Origin: Sipunculus nudus
Taxonomy: Eukaryota > Annelida > Sipuncula > Golfingiida > Sipunculidae
Direction: 5' to 3'
Assembly: GCA_026874595.1 (NCBI GenBank)
Contig: CM049308.1
Location: 12,170,001 to 12,234,000 of the forward strand
Length of the DNA: 64,000 nt
Under the pieces are notes generated by a model. It was not told the origin of the DNA. It saw only the letters and a list, made by a program, of their open reading frames with translations, and searched no databases. The translations under genes and the position numbers were made by a program. Positions 34,520-47,922 of the stretch are shown piece after piece; the stretch's first letter is position 1, and each line of letters starts with the position of its first letter.

Positions 34520-36059
34520 ATAGAAAAATAACCGCTTAATAACGAAAAGTATGGCCAGTTTGACGTCTTTTATCGTTTCTTCTCTTCTTCTACTAGAGTT
34601 ACGTACAAAGTCTACCAGCCCTGTCGACACAATCATTACCCTGTGCTAGGGTGCTGATACCCCACCCCCTTTTTTTAAAGACCCTGTATCTTATCCACTC
34701 CTGTACTTTATGACATCCGGGGCATGATTCCATGGATTCAAGTCATGTGAAATGGGGAACTGGTAACAGCATTTAAACCTCACACCTTAGTGGTAACTTA
34801 GAAATAATAATTAATATTTAAACCTCCGCCTGGTGGGGAGATGTTTTAAAATTTATCCTTGGTTATTTAGTTAAAAGTTCAGAAAACATTTTGATGAAAT
34901 TTTATTGAGGATTAGGATAACATCAGAGAAACAGTCCATTCACATTGAAGGTAATCTCCAACATAATATATTTTTAATTCAAAGGGCTCTTTTCCATTGT
35001 GAAATACAGCAGTTCCATGGATAATATGGAGCGGTTAGGGTTCTTAAACAATAACAGGTGTATGCTTACACACGTATTAGTTATTATTCACGATATTGTA
35101 ACAACAATCATGACTTCAATGGAATTATTGCAAAAAAAAACTAGTCTGTTCAATGTTAAAATCAAAAGGTTTTTTGACTATTTAATATATTCTGTTTTTT
35201 GGGGTTTTTTTTTCATGTGACAGTTTCTGAAAACAAATTTGCACGATCAGGGCTCTCGAGAGGCCATTATTTAAAGTGAGGGAATCACATGTCAAAATTT
35301 GTCCAGCGTCCAACGGGAATTCAGAGGGTTCACAGTTAGTTTTGAAGGGTCTGTATAAGTTATTTCAATATTTTTATTTTCATTTTTTTTTACATTTTAT
35401 AATACCAAAAAAACTCAATATATAGCTTAGTTTTACTTTATTTCGAAATATTTGTTATCTGTGAGACCAACATGAGTTTAAAATGTACACTGGCACGGCA
35501 GCAGGCCGGGTGTAATTAATCGGCGCCGGTCAGTGGTTGACGTGTGCCCACTCGATCTTTGGTCTAACTATATATAATGCAGCTAGAATCCGCGCGTCCG
35601 CTTTAGGGCCGATAGCTGTGCGTCCCACACCGATCTCGTACGTCTCTGACGCATACTCTTCCGTTCCTGAAAGCTTTGACTAATGTATCTTGACTATGCA
35701 ACGAAAATTATAATTTCCGAATTTCTGCCGGAATAAGACATCTTTAACACCCTAATAAATATTCTTAAAGTGGCCTATTCCGAAATCTGACGTCTGTTCC
35801 TTAAAGATAATCCTTGAACCTTTTATATAAATAGGACAGAAAACGCCGACTCATCCGCACCCAGTTTGTTTGTTTTTTATCCACGTGTTTATAACATGTC
35901 GGGCGCCTGCCAAAATTATCTGAACACATTCCACTAAGGCATCTGGCGGCAAGTCAGGTGAACCAGAATTTTGCAAAGCCTTTTTTGCAACTGTTGACCT
36001 TCATTTTCCGCAACCAACCATAGTTTTTTTTTCTCCCGTTTGTCAAGAAGAATTTGAAA
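34520..36059. other. Intergenic region without recognised genes
   Basis: A GC-richer patch at 35500-35680, containing a TATATATAATG word, stands out from the AT-rich flanks but has no coding support. No other feature was seen. Confidence 0.35.
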
Positions 36060-36745
36060 CCAATATGTCAAACCAAACTGAAGTTATCATCTGGAAACTA
36101 ATTTGTAAACAGATGGCCTCTGTGACCTTGACCTTTGGACCCAAAATTCATTTATGCATTCCCAATACTGGAAAGTCAGCTAAATGTGCAAGATGGAAAG
36201 TTCGGGTTGAAAAGCTTGGCTTAAAATGCAGCCATAATCAAGGTGGCGTCACCAGTCTTCAGGAACTAATGAAATCAGTCATAATCAATAAACACATCAG
36301 GTTTGGGGACACTAGATAACACCATAGTCGAGAAACTGGCATAATTGCTGTCATTTAACGGTCTCTAAAACAGAAAAAAAATTCGTAAAAATTAGAAAAA
36401 GAATACAATTGGTGCCACCACTTTTCGGGAACTGACAAACCTTGTCATGGTCAATATTCAAGTCAGGGAAATCCATTCATTAATTATCAAGATACTTTAA
36501 GTTTTGTATCAAATTTTCAATTATTCTGGGGGTTATTATATAGCTCGGAGGATATAAGTCACAATGACCTAATTTCAGGGTTGCAAGGAGATTTTTTATT
36601 GACCTCCCTGGATATTCAGTTACAAGTTTTTAGGTACAACGGTGTCAAAACGTGCCAGTCTAACAGACAGACAGGCGGACGAAGGACACTGACCGATCAC
36701 TATAGATCAGTTGTCTTAGAGCCAGATGAGCTAAAAACGGGTTAG
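36060..36745 (+). repeat. Dispersed element related to family R3
   Basis: Starts with CTGTGACCTTGACCTTTGGA and carries GGTGGCGTCACCAGTCTTCA. It has the R3 anchor GACCTAATTTCAGG at 36565 and ends in CAGACAGACAGGCGGACGAA. The anchor and tail match 18124-19790; the GGTGGC...CACCAGTCTT block recurs in 59290-61490. There is no coding capacity. Confidence 0.7.
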
Positions 36746-37079
36746 TAAGTCATAAACGATATAACAATGAAAATCTACAAAGTGATTTTGAATTGACCTG
36801 TATAAGAGGGAGAAAAGTATTTTTCACAACCATAAACAACGAAGTAATTTTTAGACATGTGATGAAAAATTTATTCAGCAAACATTTTACCATTTCCATA
36901 CAAACATGTAATTATATAAAATGTCAATGTCAATGCTAAGACTGAATCATAAACCCGCGTGATAGGAATGCATGTTTGATTTATATAACAATGAACTGGC
37001 AATAAGTTCTGATTGTTCAAAGGAAATTCTCCTATCACTCGCATTTCTTAACCTGAGTATTGTCTCTCATTCGCCCTCT

Positions 37080-37319
37080 CTCCCTCTCTCACACAAACAT
37101 ACACATACACACACAAACACACCCACACATATATGGCCGGATTTTACATATGTCATTAGGGGGTTAAGAGCTTGTTAACATTTCTACAATACCATTTTTT
37201 TCATAAGGCAGATTAAGGATTGGACGACATTATTTCCCCCCTGATAAAATAATACTAAATTTTTGCCTCCTCGCCATAGGCTCCAGTAGCTTTATAAATC
37301 ACACACACACACACACACC
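37080..37319. repeat. CA-rich microsatellites downstream of the copine-domain gene
   Basis: Imperfect CACA runs at 37088-37128 and a CA run at 37301-37318, just past the stop codon on the minus strand and likely within the 3' untranslated region. A minus-strand AATAAA lies near 36869. Confidence 0.8.
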
Positions 37320-37335
37320 TACAAACGTGGTATTT

Positions 37336-38840
37336 CTACATATCTAGGTAGCCTAAATTTCGTATAGCCTGAAACTGGTCTGGTATTTCCATGAGAGCAT
37401 GAAGCGCGAACCGCGAGTCACTGTACTGGCCTGAAGACATGATCTGCTGAAAGTCAACAAACTGGAAGTTATCAAATTTTCTTTGGGGCAGTTTGTCATC
37501 AAAGTCTCTCATCATGTCCCAGGGCCCATCGCCCACGCCAACTAAAATGACTGACAAGGGCCAGTTCGAGGCTTCCACGATGGCCTGCCTGGTCGCTTTC
37601 TCGCTGGTAACTTGTCCGTCTGCTATTATCACTAGGATATGATACTGAAATAGAGTACAAAAAAATTACCATAACGTACCACAGTTTACTAAGATATAAT
37701 AATTTACTGTCAAACAGTACACAGTCATGAGGATATAATAACAAAAATACTAATAAATATAATAAAAGTGATATTATGTGATTAAAAAGCAGCCTATACA
37801 AGATTGATTAATAAAGAGTGAATGATTGCTTTTTCCAAGAGAACTTTTCCTGGATTTTTACATAAATTATACATCTGAGTTGATGCGTTTTTATCAAATA
37901 ATAATCAAGAAATGGGGGTATCAGTACGGATATCCTGTGGTACTTTTAAACCAATACAGTACTCTTTTTCTCATTGAATCATAATTATTTTAAAAAAATC
38001 AAAATAGAAGAAAAAAACATACCATTCAGAAGGGATAAATACTTTCAAAACGTTCACAAACTGACCATTAACGTGCCGTAAGTAAATATCTTAAGTAGTT
38101 AATTACTGACAGCAATTTCTTCTTGTCACACTTACTGCTTTTGTCTGTTGAACGATGCTGATCGCGTGCTTGATCAGCGGAGCAAAATTTGTAGGACCAC
38201 TGAACTTTAAACGTGGCGTAACGTCACTGTAGGCAGTGAGAACTTCCTCAAACCCATTACAGTAACCCTGAAAAAATCGATGTGTTTAAGAACATATAAT
38301 TAAGTATAAATTTAAAACAAGGTCCTGTGTCAGAGTTCTTGATAAAGGTCAAATACAAATCCCTCCGTTATACATATAGGACATATATTCTTGGATATAT
38401 ATATTTCTGGGGGAAAAAAAAGAAATTAACATAACACTCTCTTTCGTCATTGAATTATATTTGGAAAAATATGTTATTTTATATTTTATTATAAGGCCTT
38501 TCTTAAATTATGTTATCATTTCAATCTACATATATTTAACTATATATATGTACAGGGCGTGAATGACATGCACAAATGTTAATATCAAGATTATATCATT
38601 TTGATTCGCTTGAGGTCAATAATCTACACTTACAGTTGGAGTGAGTGGAAAAGTGCCGTGACCCCCAGTCACTACGTCCCCGAAACCGAAGGCTGGGATA
38701 ACCCCATCGTCATCAAACGGCTCCAGTGTTCGTCCTAGGATTTGGATCACCTGAAAAGGTGGATGGAAAATGATAGGGTAAAGAGTTTTTATGTATACCG
38801 CAAGGATATATGTGTGTGTGTGTGTGTGTGTTTGTGTGTG

Positions 38841-38911
<71 letters not shown>

Positions 38912-40575
38912 AGGTAGAAAAATTGTACGTGAAGAACCTTTCGTGGAAAGAATGTACGACACCTTAAAATACATACTGTCTGCTCATAAATAACCTTGTA
39001 TACAACAAGTTTCCTCAAAATGCAAGGGAAAATACACGATCTCAGAAATAAAGAATCTGAGGGCTGAACACTATATATGTATGGCACAGGTAAATAGAAG
39101 TGTTCCGAGAGTGTCAGTTAACTGTATACATTACTCTCAAATGCAGGCGCACAAAGGGAAAAAAAGGTTTCGAGACACAAAACCCGGAGCTGCTGTTTTG
39201 GTATTTACATGCAAGTGTACATCATTCATCTCTCATATTTTTTGTGTCGAAAAAGTTGGACGCTCCCTCCCCCTCGCTTTCAAGTTAACATTTAAGCCCA
39301 ACGGTGATAGGCCGCGACACTCCCCCCTTGCTTACGACGGCACATTAGTCCTGATAAAATTGCATAAGCCCACCAAATTTGAACCGAAGGCAAGGGCCTG
39401 TCTCATGCATTCAGTCGGCAGTACGCAGCCCAGCAAAAACAGCAGCTTTTTGTTTTTTTTTAATAAAAAATGTTAGATGTTTAGGTATTGCCTGATCGAT
39501 GATGGGTAGCCTCAACGCTACGTTTGTGTTTTGAATAAACCCTCATTTCCCAAATATACTACTGGCTTGCTTTATGACTCATTGAACAGTTTGAGGTGTA
39601 AATATAAATATTTATTTTGCATGGATTTTACAACTAGTTATAATAACGAATATATACAAGGCACTCTCCATGGCTCGAATGGCGTTCAGTAATCTGTCGA
39701 GGTTGAGGAAACTGGAGGACCCGGAGAAAACCACCTACCTTGGATGGACAACTACGACCCAATCTCATAGCCAAGCCGGGGATCGAACCCGGACCGACAA
39801 CGGAGAGAGCCAAAGGTTTTACCAACCCTTATGAGTAAATATATGTCGCGAGTGTCTTCGACAGCATGAGATACTTACCTGTTGATACGGGTTCAGTTGA
39901 CCTCGTTCTATGTGGTGCAGGCAGCGACCACCAAATGTCCGCTGACCCTGATGCTCATTGCTGGCGGTATAGTCCACACCTGACAAAATGTACATAACCT
40001 TCTTTAAAATTTGGAATGATTAGGTGATAACTGAAATATATACAGTCACTTTCAACTTAATCTGACAGAGGAATTAATGAGGAGTTATACTTATCATGAA
40101 AACAGTGATACATACCTTGGCATAAAAAGAGAAAGGGATAGAGTAAACTAAAATAATAACTCGCGACTGTTCATCATACACATCGTGGTGTTAACTGGAC
40201 TGTGCATGGAGCAGTTAAAAAAGGGCGACGATTAATTTATTTGGATGATACGGATAACATACCATTTTCTAAATTTTATCATATAGTCTTCACTGAAGTT
40301 AATAAATTGATTATCTATACGAATAACACATACATATAAAATATCATACCAAATATTAGATTGCTCGATTCCAAGCCAGCCTGTCGCAAGGCCGCAGTGA
40401 CTTGTTCTAGTTGTGTGAATCGATCATAGATGGCGCTGACGTGATTAGCCTCGTACTGGCGGAGCAGACGCCTGCTTGGGGAAGCGCTCCGTGCCCTGCC
40501 GCTCCCACAAAGTTTAAACAAGATAAACAGTACCACACAGACACCAATAAAGAAGCCTCCAGGTGTGTCCAGCAT
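37336..40575 (-). CDS. Membrane-anchored copine/RGLG-type vWA domain protein (5 coding exons)
   Basis: Exons 40350-40575, 39879-39979, 38634-38750, 38136-38267 and 37336-37644 (minus strand) join with phases 1, 0, 0, 0 to 294 residues; all junctions are GT-AG. Residues ~7-22 are a hydrophobic segment ([15 protein letters not shown]) followed by a basic stretch, so the protein is probably N-anchored in a membrane. The rest is a copine-type von Willebrand A domain. The metal site is DYTAS (78-82), followed by [58 protein letters not shown] and FVDFQQIM. These match copines and the plant E3 ligases RGLG closely. There are no C2 domains, and no RING motif is seen, so ligase activity should not be assumed; calcium-independent protein binding is likely. 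The ATG exon starts after an acceptor, so a 5' untranslated exon exists upstream, candidate donor at 42707. A SINE lies ~45 bases past the second exon. Confidence 0.93.
38811..38907. repeat. (TG)n microsatellite in intron 2 of the copine-domain gene
   Basis: Nearly continuous GTGT run of ~95 bases with two GAGGGT interruptions, starting 60 bases upstream of the third coding exon's acceptor in gene orientation. Confidence 0.95.
39636..39835 (-). mobile_element. tRNA-derived SINE (family S1), copy in copine-domain gene intron 1-2 region
   Basis: On the minus strand: GGTAAAACCTTTGGCTCTCT (A-box region), GGGTTCGATCCCCGG (B box), TGGCTATGAGA, CATCCAAGG and GGTTTTCTCCGGGTCCTCC. These are collinear with 4985-5135. 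The 3' end runs into TTGTATATATTCG. It is in the same orientation as the host gene and sits within 45 bases of the donor of the exon at 39879-39979. Confidence 0.78.
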
Positions 40576-41763
40576 ATCGATGTAGGTTTCTGTTAAAACA
40601 TAAGGAAATATTCATAATATTACCCGTTATTTAGTGTTTAAGTAACATATTAAACTTTGAAATGGACCCCCAAAACGCTGATTCTACGTTGGCAGATCCT
40701 AATTGCTTCCCACGACAGCCAGCTAGACGTTAACTTGGACATTATTTTGTTTTTGGCAGATCTGTGAGCTGCAGGTGTGGTATGAAGGAGTCGAGACCAT
40801 CATTAAGTCATTCTTTGTTTCCCGAAATGTGTAGACCTAAGTTTTCGCGATTAGTGTTTAATTCGACATACATGTTCGGTTTATACTTGTGTACATACAA
40901 ACCAAGGCATGCACACTGGATTAATTACACAGAAAATGTGTGCTAGTGCAGGCTAATCCATAAATGTGTTGCATTTTTGTTAAAAACACCCAAACACACT
41001 TAAATATGTGTTGTTTGTAACCAATTTATGTGTTCTAGAACGCATCTTATATGATTACAAAAATTGTGTACTGTAAATATGTGTGCCCACTAAGTTTTCT
41101 ATTAGGAATTCATTCCGCTGGAACACGTTATAAGTCTGTATTTCTGTTACAAAGAATGAGCAACATTGTGTTCTATATGGAACGTTAAAATTTAACAGTG
41201 AATTGTAGTTCGTCCAAATACGTAGGATAAGAAAAGTTTCAAAGCGACTTACAAAAACATACATGGTAAAGACTTCATTGAACAGACCAAGTAATATTTT
41301 GTAAGCATGCGCATGTGAAGTGTAAACAAAATGGGTTTCCTTGAAATGTAACTACCTTTCAAAGTTTTTTTTTTACAGTTTGGCAGCTGAGACTAGTGCT
41401 CCCGGCAATCAAACATGCAGTATCTAACCGGAAGAGGTTCATTTTTAGCAGAAACGACTTCTGGTGGAAGACCGGCGCGCATAGTCGGGCACCTATAAAT
41501 ATAGCATGCTTGATAACTATATCCAGGATCTGGATATACATACATACATCCTGACCGTACGCCCACACGCCCCCCCCCCCCCCCTCAAAAAAAAAAATCA
41601 GCCCTGTGTTCTTCTCCTGAGCCACAGGCGCCGGTCCGCACGAATATAGTTTATCCATGATCAAACAAAAACACGATGTCCAATTGTTTGTAACTATTAA
41701 TCAGAGAAGGTTATTTTTTGCTTCATTTCATTCGGGTCAGAAATGTAAGGAGATTTAGATACA

Positions 41764-42068
41764 CTAGGCCAAAAAAGGTATGGTTCTCAGTCACTTTTTT
41801 TTCAAAAATTAGTGCGGGCGGGCGACTTTTTATTTTTACCATTTTTTGTATATTTCGATAAAAATGTCATATGATCAGGGACATGATAATAACAGACTTT
41901 TTTGCTAAACAGGTTAGGCACTACATAACAAAGGTATGGTTTTTATCAAAATTGTATTATCTTATCTTCTTGAAAGATGAAAATCAAAATCAAAATTTTT
42001 GATGCGGGGGGGGGGGGGTTAAATTGACGCGGTTGGTGCCTGAGAACCATACCTTTTTTTGGCCCTTG
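41764..42068. mobile_element. MITE with GGCCAAAAAAGGTATGG termini
   Basis: The left terminus GGCCAAAAAAGGTATGGTTC (41767-41786) is mirrored at the right by GAACCATACCTTTTTTTGGC (42044-42063). A partial internal copy AAAGGTATGG occurs at about 41930. A G-run is at 42006-42018. It is about 300 bases and non-coding, so a non-autonomous DNA transposon. Target duplication and superfamily are not resolved. Confidence 0.75.
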
Positions 42069-42707
42069 TCCATAATGTCTAAAGGCTTTGTTATATTGAA
42101 CGAAAATAACACTCTCTCTAGATAAAAGTTTTCTATCTGAATTCAGTTGCAAGGTTGTTCTAAAGTTGCCAAGATTTAAGGATGTTTACGCGAACCGCGA
42201 GTTATGGTAGCCACAGTATGAACCGCTTGACCATGTTTGGCATTCAGGCGCAACAGGGTACTCCGTTAAGGTACCGTACGGATCGTTGGCAGATCTGTCC
42301 AAAGACATTTCGGTTCATAATTCTTGTGTAGCAACTGCATAAACAGACCAAATAACCCCTTTATATTATTTTTATTGCAAATGTTTAGACTCCATTGAAA
42401 CCAACATTACAGCTGACTGAGCTGATCAGTATGTTTGAACTCATGCGCCCCCCCCCCCCCCCCCCCCACCATGGTCAAGCGGCACATTCTATAGCTAGAG
42501 TTGTACATGGATATCAGCGTGATGCGAGTTAGCCATGACAACATGACACTCAGGCCTTCGGAAATAAACCATCGTCTTCAGTATATCTAAAATCGACGTT
42601 TGGGGTGACAAGCTGTCGCTAGATGCGAGTGCCATCGCATATAATATCTGCCCGAATGTGTAGTGAATGAAAGTGTGTCGTGATTGCACGCGAACAATGG
42701 AACTTAC

Positions 42708-43310
42708 CTGCCGTTGTTATGGTGTTCCTGGGCTGGTCTGCAGGTCTGTGGGTATAATTTCTTCTACACGTCCAATGAATAAAGAACGTCAAAGTTCTTC
42801 CTGGTTAATGTGGCTCCTACGATGTTGCGTGAATATCGGTCTCCGTGCAATTTTAAAGCTAACTGACATGAATTTTACAAAGAGCCGAACGTACTGCATC
42901 AGATGTAGTATTATTGAAATATAGCTAGTTAAAAGTGAACGGGCGTTGTCAATGAATAACTCCGTGATTTTTGTCGGAAATGTTCAGCAGTGTAGAGCTT
43001 GACTTTTGAATAGATGATTTGAGACACAATATACATGCAAAACAAATCCTTTTCTACACGTGTATTTCGCTGATGGGTTCAGTGTTAATGACGCACATTA
43101 TACTCATGAGCCAAAAATAATTCAACAAACACCTGATAGCTGATGCAACTGGTCCGGGAGATTCACTACTGCTCGGGCAAACTTTTCACTTGTGTGACAG
43201 AAAGGCCGAACAGGTGACTGTGTACACAGCTTTGTTGCCTCTTTATTTTTATTTCCAGAAATAAACCCTCAGTTTTTCTTGACGTCAATAATATCTTTAT
43301 GACGTCATTT
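42708..43310 (-). promoter_or_regulatory. Candidate first exon and promoter region of the copine-domain gene
   Basis: A minus-strand donor GGCAG|GTAAGTT lies at 42708/42707, with no matching coding frame upstream, as expected for an untranslated exon of the gene at 37336-40575. Two full CRE palindromes TGACGTCA lie at 43280-43287 and 43300-43307, exactly 20 bases apart. A further minus-strand donor-like CTGTAG|GTAAGAG with a nearby CCAAT box is near 44521 and could be an alternative start. All of this is inference from motifs. Confidence 0.35.
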
Positions 43311-43366
43311 CAGTCTGCTTTCTTTTCTGATGTCAAGGTATTCGCCACCTTGCACTTTATTATGAC

Positions 43367-43372
<6 letters not shown>

Positions 43373-43420
<48 letters not shown>

Positions 43421-43470
43421 TAAACAATAATCAATAATAATTATAAGAATTATATTAATAATAAAATAAT
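43373..43470. repeat. (AAT)n microsatellite and degenerate flank
   Basis: Run of AATAAT trinucleotides from about 43373 to 43418, decaying into imperfect AAT-rich sequence to about 43475. Confidence 0.95.
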
Positions 43471-43727
43471 AATAATAAGAATAAGAAGATCCTCAGTTAT
43501 ATTCTTATATATTATCGTAAACTATTATAACTCCATGGTTCATAAATAATAATAAAAGGCTAAGCATGGTGATAAAGGAAGTCATTTTAAATGACTATGA
43601 ACAGTAAATTATTGACGAGGTTTTATATGATATTCGTTTAACAGTTATAAGTTATTTTTAAAATGATGTTTTTCATAGGTGAGGGGGGCAGATTGAGCGT
43701 TACCATCAAAGTTAAAATTCAGTGAAT

Positions 43728-43730
<3 letters not shown>

Positions 43731-43794
<64 letters not shown>

Positions 43795-43985
43795 GCAGCA
43801 AAATTTTGTCTGAAACCCTGAAAAAAAAGGTTGTCTCGGAGGAAAAATGGGGGGGGGGGGGTCCAGACTCCCTGAACCCGTCCCCCCCCCCCCCCGGATA
43901 CGCATCTGTATGTTTATATGTAATTTATGATAGACACTGTCTGACGCATACCAAACAAGGTTGGGGGGGGGGGGGGGGGGGAGTG
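43731..43985. repeat. (AT)n microsatellite plus G, C and G homopolymers
   Basis: AT run 43736-43790, G run near 43849-43861, C run near 43880-43895 and G run near 43963-43981. The G and C runs could pair as a hairpin; open frames across this stretch are low-complexity artefacts. Confidence 0.9.
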
Positions 43986-45217
43986 GCAAAGGAGTCATGT
44001 GTATCAGCGGCTTAGCACCGACTAGAATCCTTTTCGTAGTAAGGTTTATGCTCTCGTATTATCAGTACAATGCCAGTGTCATCCGGTCATATACAGCGTC
44101 TTTCAGTTACCCCTTGCTCATTCATATATTTTTACTTTCTTCACGAGTAATCATTAAAGAGTGCATTGTTTGTGACAGCATGTACCATTTCCCTAAAACG
44201 AAAATACAGCAACGCAGAATTTTAGTTTTAGATCCCCAAAATTGCCGAAAAGTCTGTCGAAATTTAGAAGAGTTTAATTGTCATTACAATGTCGAAACCT
44301 ACTATAACTGACAGTCCTTTTGTGAGCGCTAAGCTAATAAAGAGGCAGATGATCGCTGCGAATATACTGAACTTTTCCGGTGCTAGATGTAGACAACGTC
44401 CGTTCCTAAAATTTATTATGCTTGGACCCCACTAGATAATAAGGTATACCTCAATGGGTTTCCCCAAAGGTTTGAACTCTTCATAAACTGGTCACTAGTT
44501 GATCTGTCTGACACTCTTACCTACAGTAAGGAAGCTGGATTCTGATTGGCTGTTATTGATGCTATTGTGGGTTAATCCAATAAACATGAACGGGTGGCTG
44601 GGATTTCTAACAAACATGCCGTAAAATACAAGACTGCTTGTCCATAGAAAAGTTTGACATTCAAATGTCCAAACAATCCCGACGGGAGCTTCCACATTTG
44701 GACACCGTATGTCGACAAAATTTTACTCCTTTAGCACGCCATAAATATAGCTAGGCTATCCCCTTGTGTTACAGGGAATCAGAGATGCTAGTGGGTAAGT
44801 CTACTAGAGAAAGAGGGGTGGCTGGAATATCGTACAGGTGAACATGACCCTCAGGTCGCATGACCTCTTATAAAATTAGAATGTGTACTGTCTGCATTCC
44901 TCCGGTCTGCAACTTCATGAGATCCCGTCGTCCTGTGTTTCACATTTAGGACACTAAACCACAGTGGTTATCTGAATGGGTTTCTAGAAACGTAAGCAAC
45001 AACGTATTGGAATTTTCATTTATTGACAAGACGATACAATGTTGACCAATCACGTACACTCATATATCACCGTTCATACGTCATGGTTTAGGCTCTCAAA
45101 GTACGAGAAATAAAGGGGGGGGGGGGTATATAATACAATAAGCAGAGTAAAGTGTAGAACCAGCCGTTCTAAAAATAAATTAGGAAAGTTTGAGATCAAT
45201 TGTCATGATTGATATAG

Positions 45218-45252
<35 letters not shown>

Positions 45253-47329
45253 TAGATAGGTAAACGTAACTTGCAACTAATACATATCAGGTAAGATGCA
45301 TGGTCGGATATCCAGCAAGCTCCATATAATATATTATGCCTCATTCACTCTTATGTACATTTGATTAAGTAACTGTAGCCGCTCGGTGGGGGTCGTTCAG
45401 TATTGCACATATCCCGGCCGCGGAATAACATATAATCACAATAATATATGCATAAATATAATATCTATAAATACCACAGTGACTGCCCGGAGTGGGTACC
45501 AAGACGAAAGACCGACTTACTCTGGGTAACCGAGCTGTTTTGGTTGTCTGCAGATCCCAGTCATAGTCAGCCACTGATAAAAGCTACATACAACTAATAT
45601 ACAAATATTTACTACGGGATACAATGACTAATACATTTGAAAAGAAGCAATACACGTCACATTTTACAGCATTTGTAACAATGAGATCTAGAATCGGTAT
45701 TATTATAACAAAACTGCCGAACTGTATATAAATGATGCAATTTCTTTTGATTATGATTCACCTTCAAGTATCTCTTTGTCGCAATTAGTCAACCAGAACA
45801 AAATAACCAAGAGTACGTCGGGATTTTCCTTATTAGAGACTGATTATTCAACGTGGCGTTGAGCTATAGAAATAGTAAAAATCTCCGCAAACACGAGTGA
45901 AGACGTTAGTCTTCCTCATGTGATTTAGATGTATAATTTTTGGTAAATAAATGGATAATTAAAAAAAGATATATCACACATTATTTCTTATCCATTACAT
46001 AAGCCACATAACTTTAGTCTCTTAGAAAGAGACTAAAAAAATACTCAACACCTTTATAATTTTTACGTGAAGTCACGTTACCATAAATGCTGTAAAATCT
46101 GCAGTTTAGCTTAGAACAATATGCACTGTACAGGTGAGACAGAATTATCCTCCAATAATATGTTATTCAATAATATATAATCTATCAATTACATAAATAG
46201 ATAAAATATATATTTTATATACATGACTGGGCGAGTGCGCAGGCGCAGCACGTACTGACTTGGCTGGCCTTGCTCTCCCGTTGACTAGATTCACTCATCA
46301 TTGAATGAAGGCATCCGAAGAGGCTTACGCTTTGGCAATTTTATGGTACCCTCTCTGAAAGACATTTCAGTATACCTGGTTCGAAAAACCAGCTAGGTCA
46401 GGTGAAATAATAATTCTTAAAACGATATAAGCATCATATTTTTTTGTGCTTCTTACATTGTGCAGTTACAAGAAAATGTAGAATTTTCTGTGCCGCACTG
46501 ATTGTTTCCATAAAATTGCAGAATTTAGCAGAAGCGCGGGGACTTTTCTCACTTTTTTTATCACTTCTACAAATGCCCAAAATTGATAACAGCAAATGAA
46601 ATACTTCTGTTTTTTGTTTTGTAGCGTAATACATGATATAATAAACACCTCAGATTATATCATGTTTGCCCTTTAGGTTCCTTCATGTCTGCAGGATCAT
46701 CACTGACAACAACAGGGGGTGAAAATCTCGTTCTACTTCTCGAGGGAAGAGACAAAGGTCGAAAGGTCAACCGCATGGCGTCAGGCATATTTATATTTAT
46801 GTGTTATTTATTTGACTTTCTTTTATTTTTCCACAGACGTTGGTACACCTTTAGATATAAGGCCTATTGCAAGCATTTATCAAGTTGTGACTTTATTCAT
46901 TGCCCAACCGACATTTATCAGTTAATGTGTAAATTCTTCAAAACTTTTCTCGTTACTTGACAGGGCATCTGACGTTTCATGGAATAAGCCTGTGCTGTTC
47001 TGCATAAGATTTTTTTCGTTCGCCGAAAGTGCCTGATTGGAGGCATATTTTAATTTTGTAAACATGAAAATGTACGAAATTATGTACCACTGCGACATCT
47101 GTCCGGGAAACCGACTTACTCATGTATGATGACTTGTCTGTGAAACGAGACTTTCAGCCCCAATAACTACTGATCACTTTTTCCAATAAATGAAAAAGAA
47201 ACTTAACAATGATTTATTTTCTTCTGACTGGATGTAACTATTAATAGCTTCGTGAGGATAAACGATCCCATAATCCGTTTCATCCACTCATGTCCACCAA
47301 GTTTTTGCCATGAAAATATTTATTAGTTA
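43986..47329. other. Intergenic region without recognised genes
   Basis: A G-run is at about 45116-45126 and an (AT)n run at 45222-45253. A CCAAT-bearing stretch near 44540 is mentioned with the copine-domain promoter. No supported coding exon was seen; the open frames are AT-rich and match nothing recognised. Confidence 0.35.
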
Positions 47330-47560
47330 CATTTCAAGAGGAAAAATTATTGTGTAAAGGATTAAAGGGCCTAATTTTCAACGAGGTAAATAAATACTTT
47401 CCGTACATCTTATTAAAGAAACAAAATAATTTCAAAATATGAGAAATCAGTCTATATTTTACAACATATCAGCCCCGGTTATGACAATAAAAGTCATTGG
47501 TCACATGCCAAAAAAAGCCTTAGTTGAGAGCAGCTGAATGGATATTAGGTAAACACTGTA
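47330..47560 (-). repeat. Dispersed repeat, family R1, copy 3
   Basis: Reverse complement of the unit at 17815-18040: shared blocks GCATGTGACCAATG, CTGATATGTTGTAAAAT, CTGATTTCTCATATTTT and TGAAATGTAACTAATA in order. It lies downstream of the 7B2 gene. Confidence 0.75.
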
Positions 47561-47914
47561 AAGAAATACAACAAGCTAAAACAAAGATGGGCACTTGTGC
47601 AGGGAGACATCTAAACTGTCAGATCATTTTAAAGAGTCTCAAAAGTTGTTCAACATTAACGGGATATTTAATGTAGATTTTTTATTGCCATATTAGGTTG
47701 TCACTTCGGCATGTGGTTTTCTAGGAAATATTGAAAAATATTTACTTTTAAGAAAATTATCTCTGAAACAGCTGGAAAGCAGGTGGTGAAACGGACTATA
47801 ATGTAACAACATTTACTCCTTAACGATCTTCTTGACTAGCCAAGTAAAAACCATCTGTTATTTGATATCTTATGGTGCACTACCTATACTCCAATAGTAA
47901 GAATAAAAGTTAAT

Positions 47915-47922
47915 TTATTTAT
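47915..47922 (-). terminator. Candidate polyadenylation signal of the 7B2 gene
   Basis: AATAAA on the minus strand about 155 bases past the stop codon; the first good hexamer downstream. Confidence 0.5.

Noticed and set aside
37336-40575. Full-length copine or RING-type RGLG E3 ligase
   Set aside because: No C2 domains upstream and no Cys-rich RING after the vWA domain; only the copine-type vWA domain with a membrane anchor is supported.
43722-44015. Open frames over the AT and G/C runs
   Set aside because: Low-complexity translation (IYIYIY, GGGG) with no gene structure.
45365-45574. Minus-strand open frame starting MADYDWDLQ
   Set aside because: No recognised family. Plausible splice signals in a consistent phase were not found, and the second half is low-complexity Y/I-rich.
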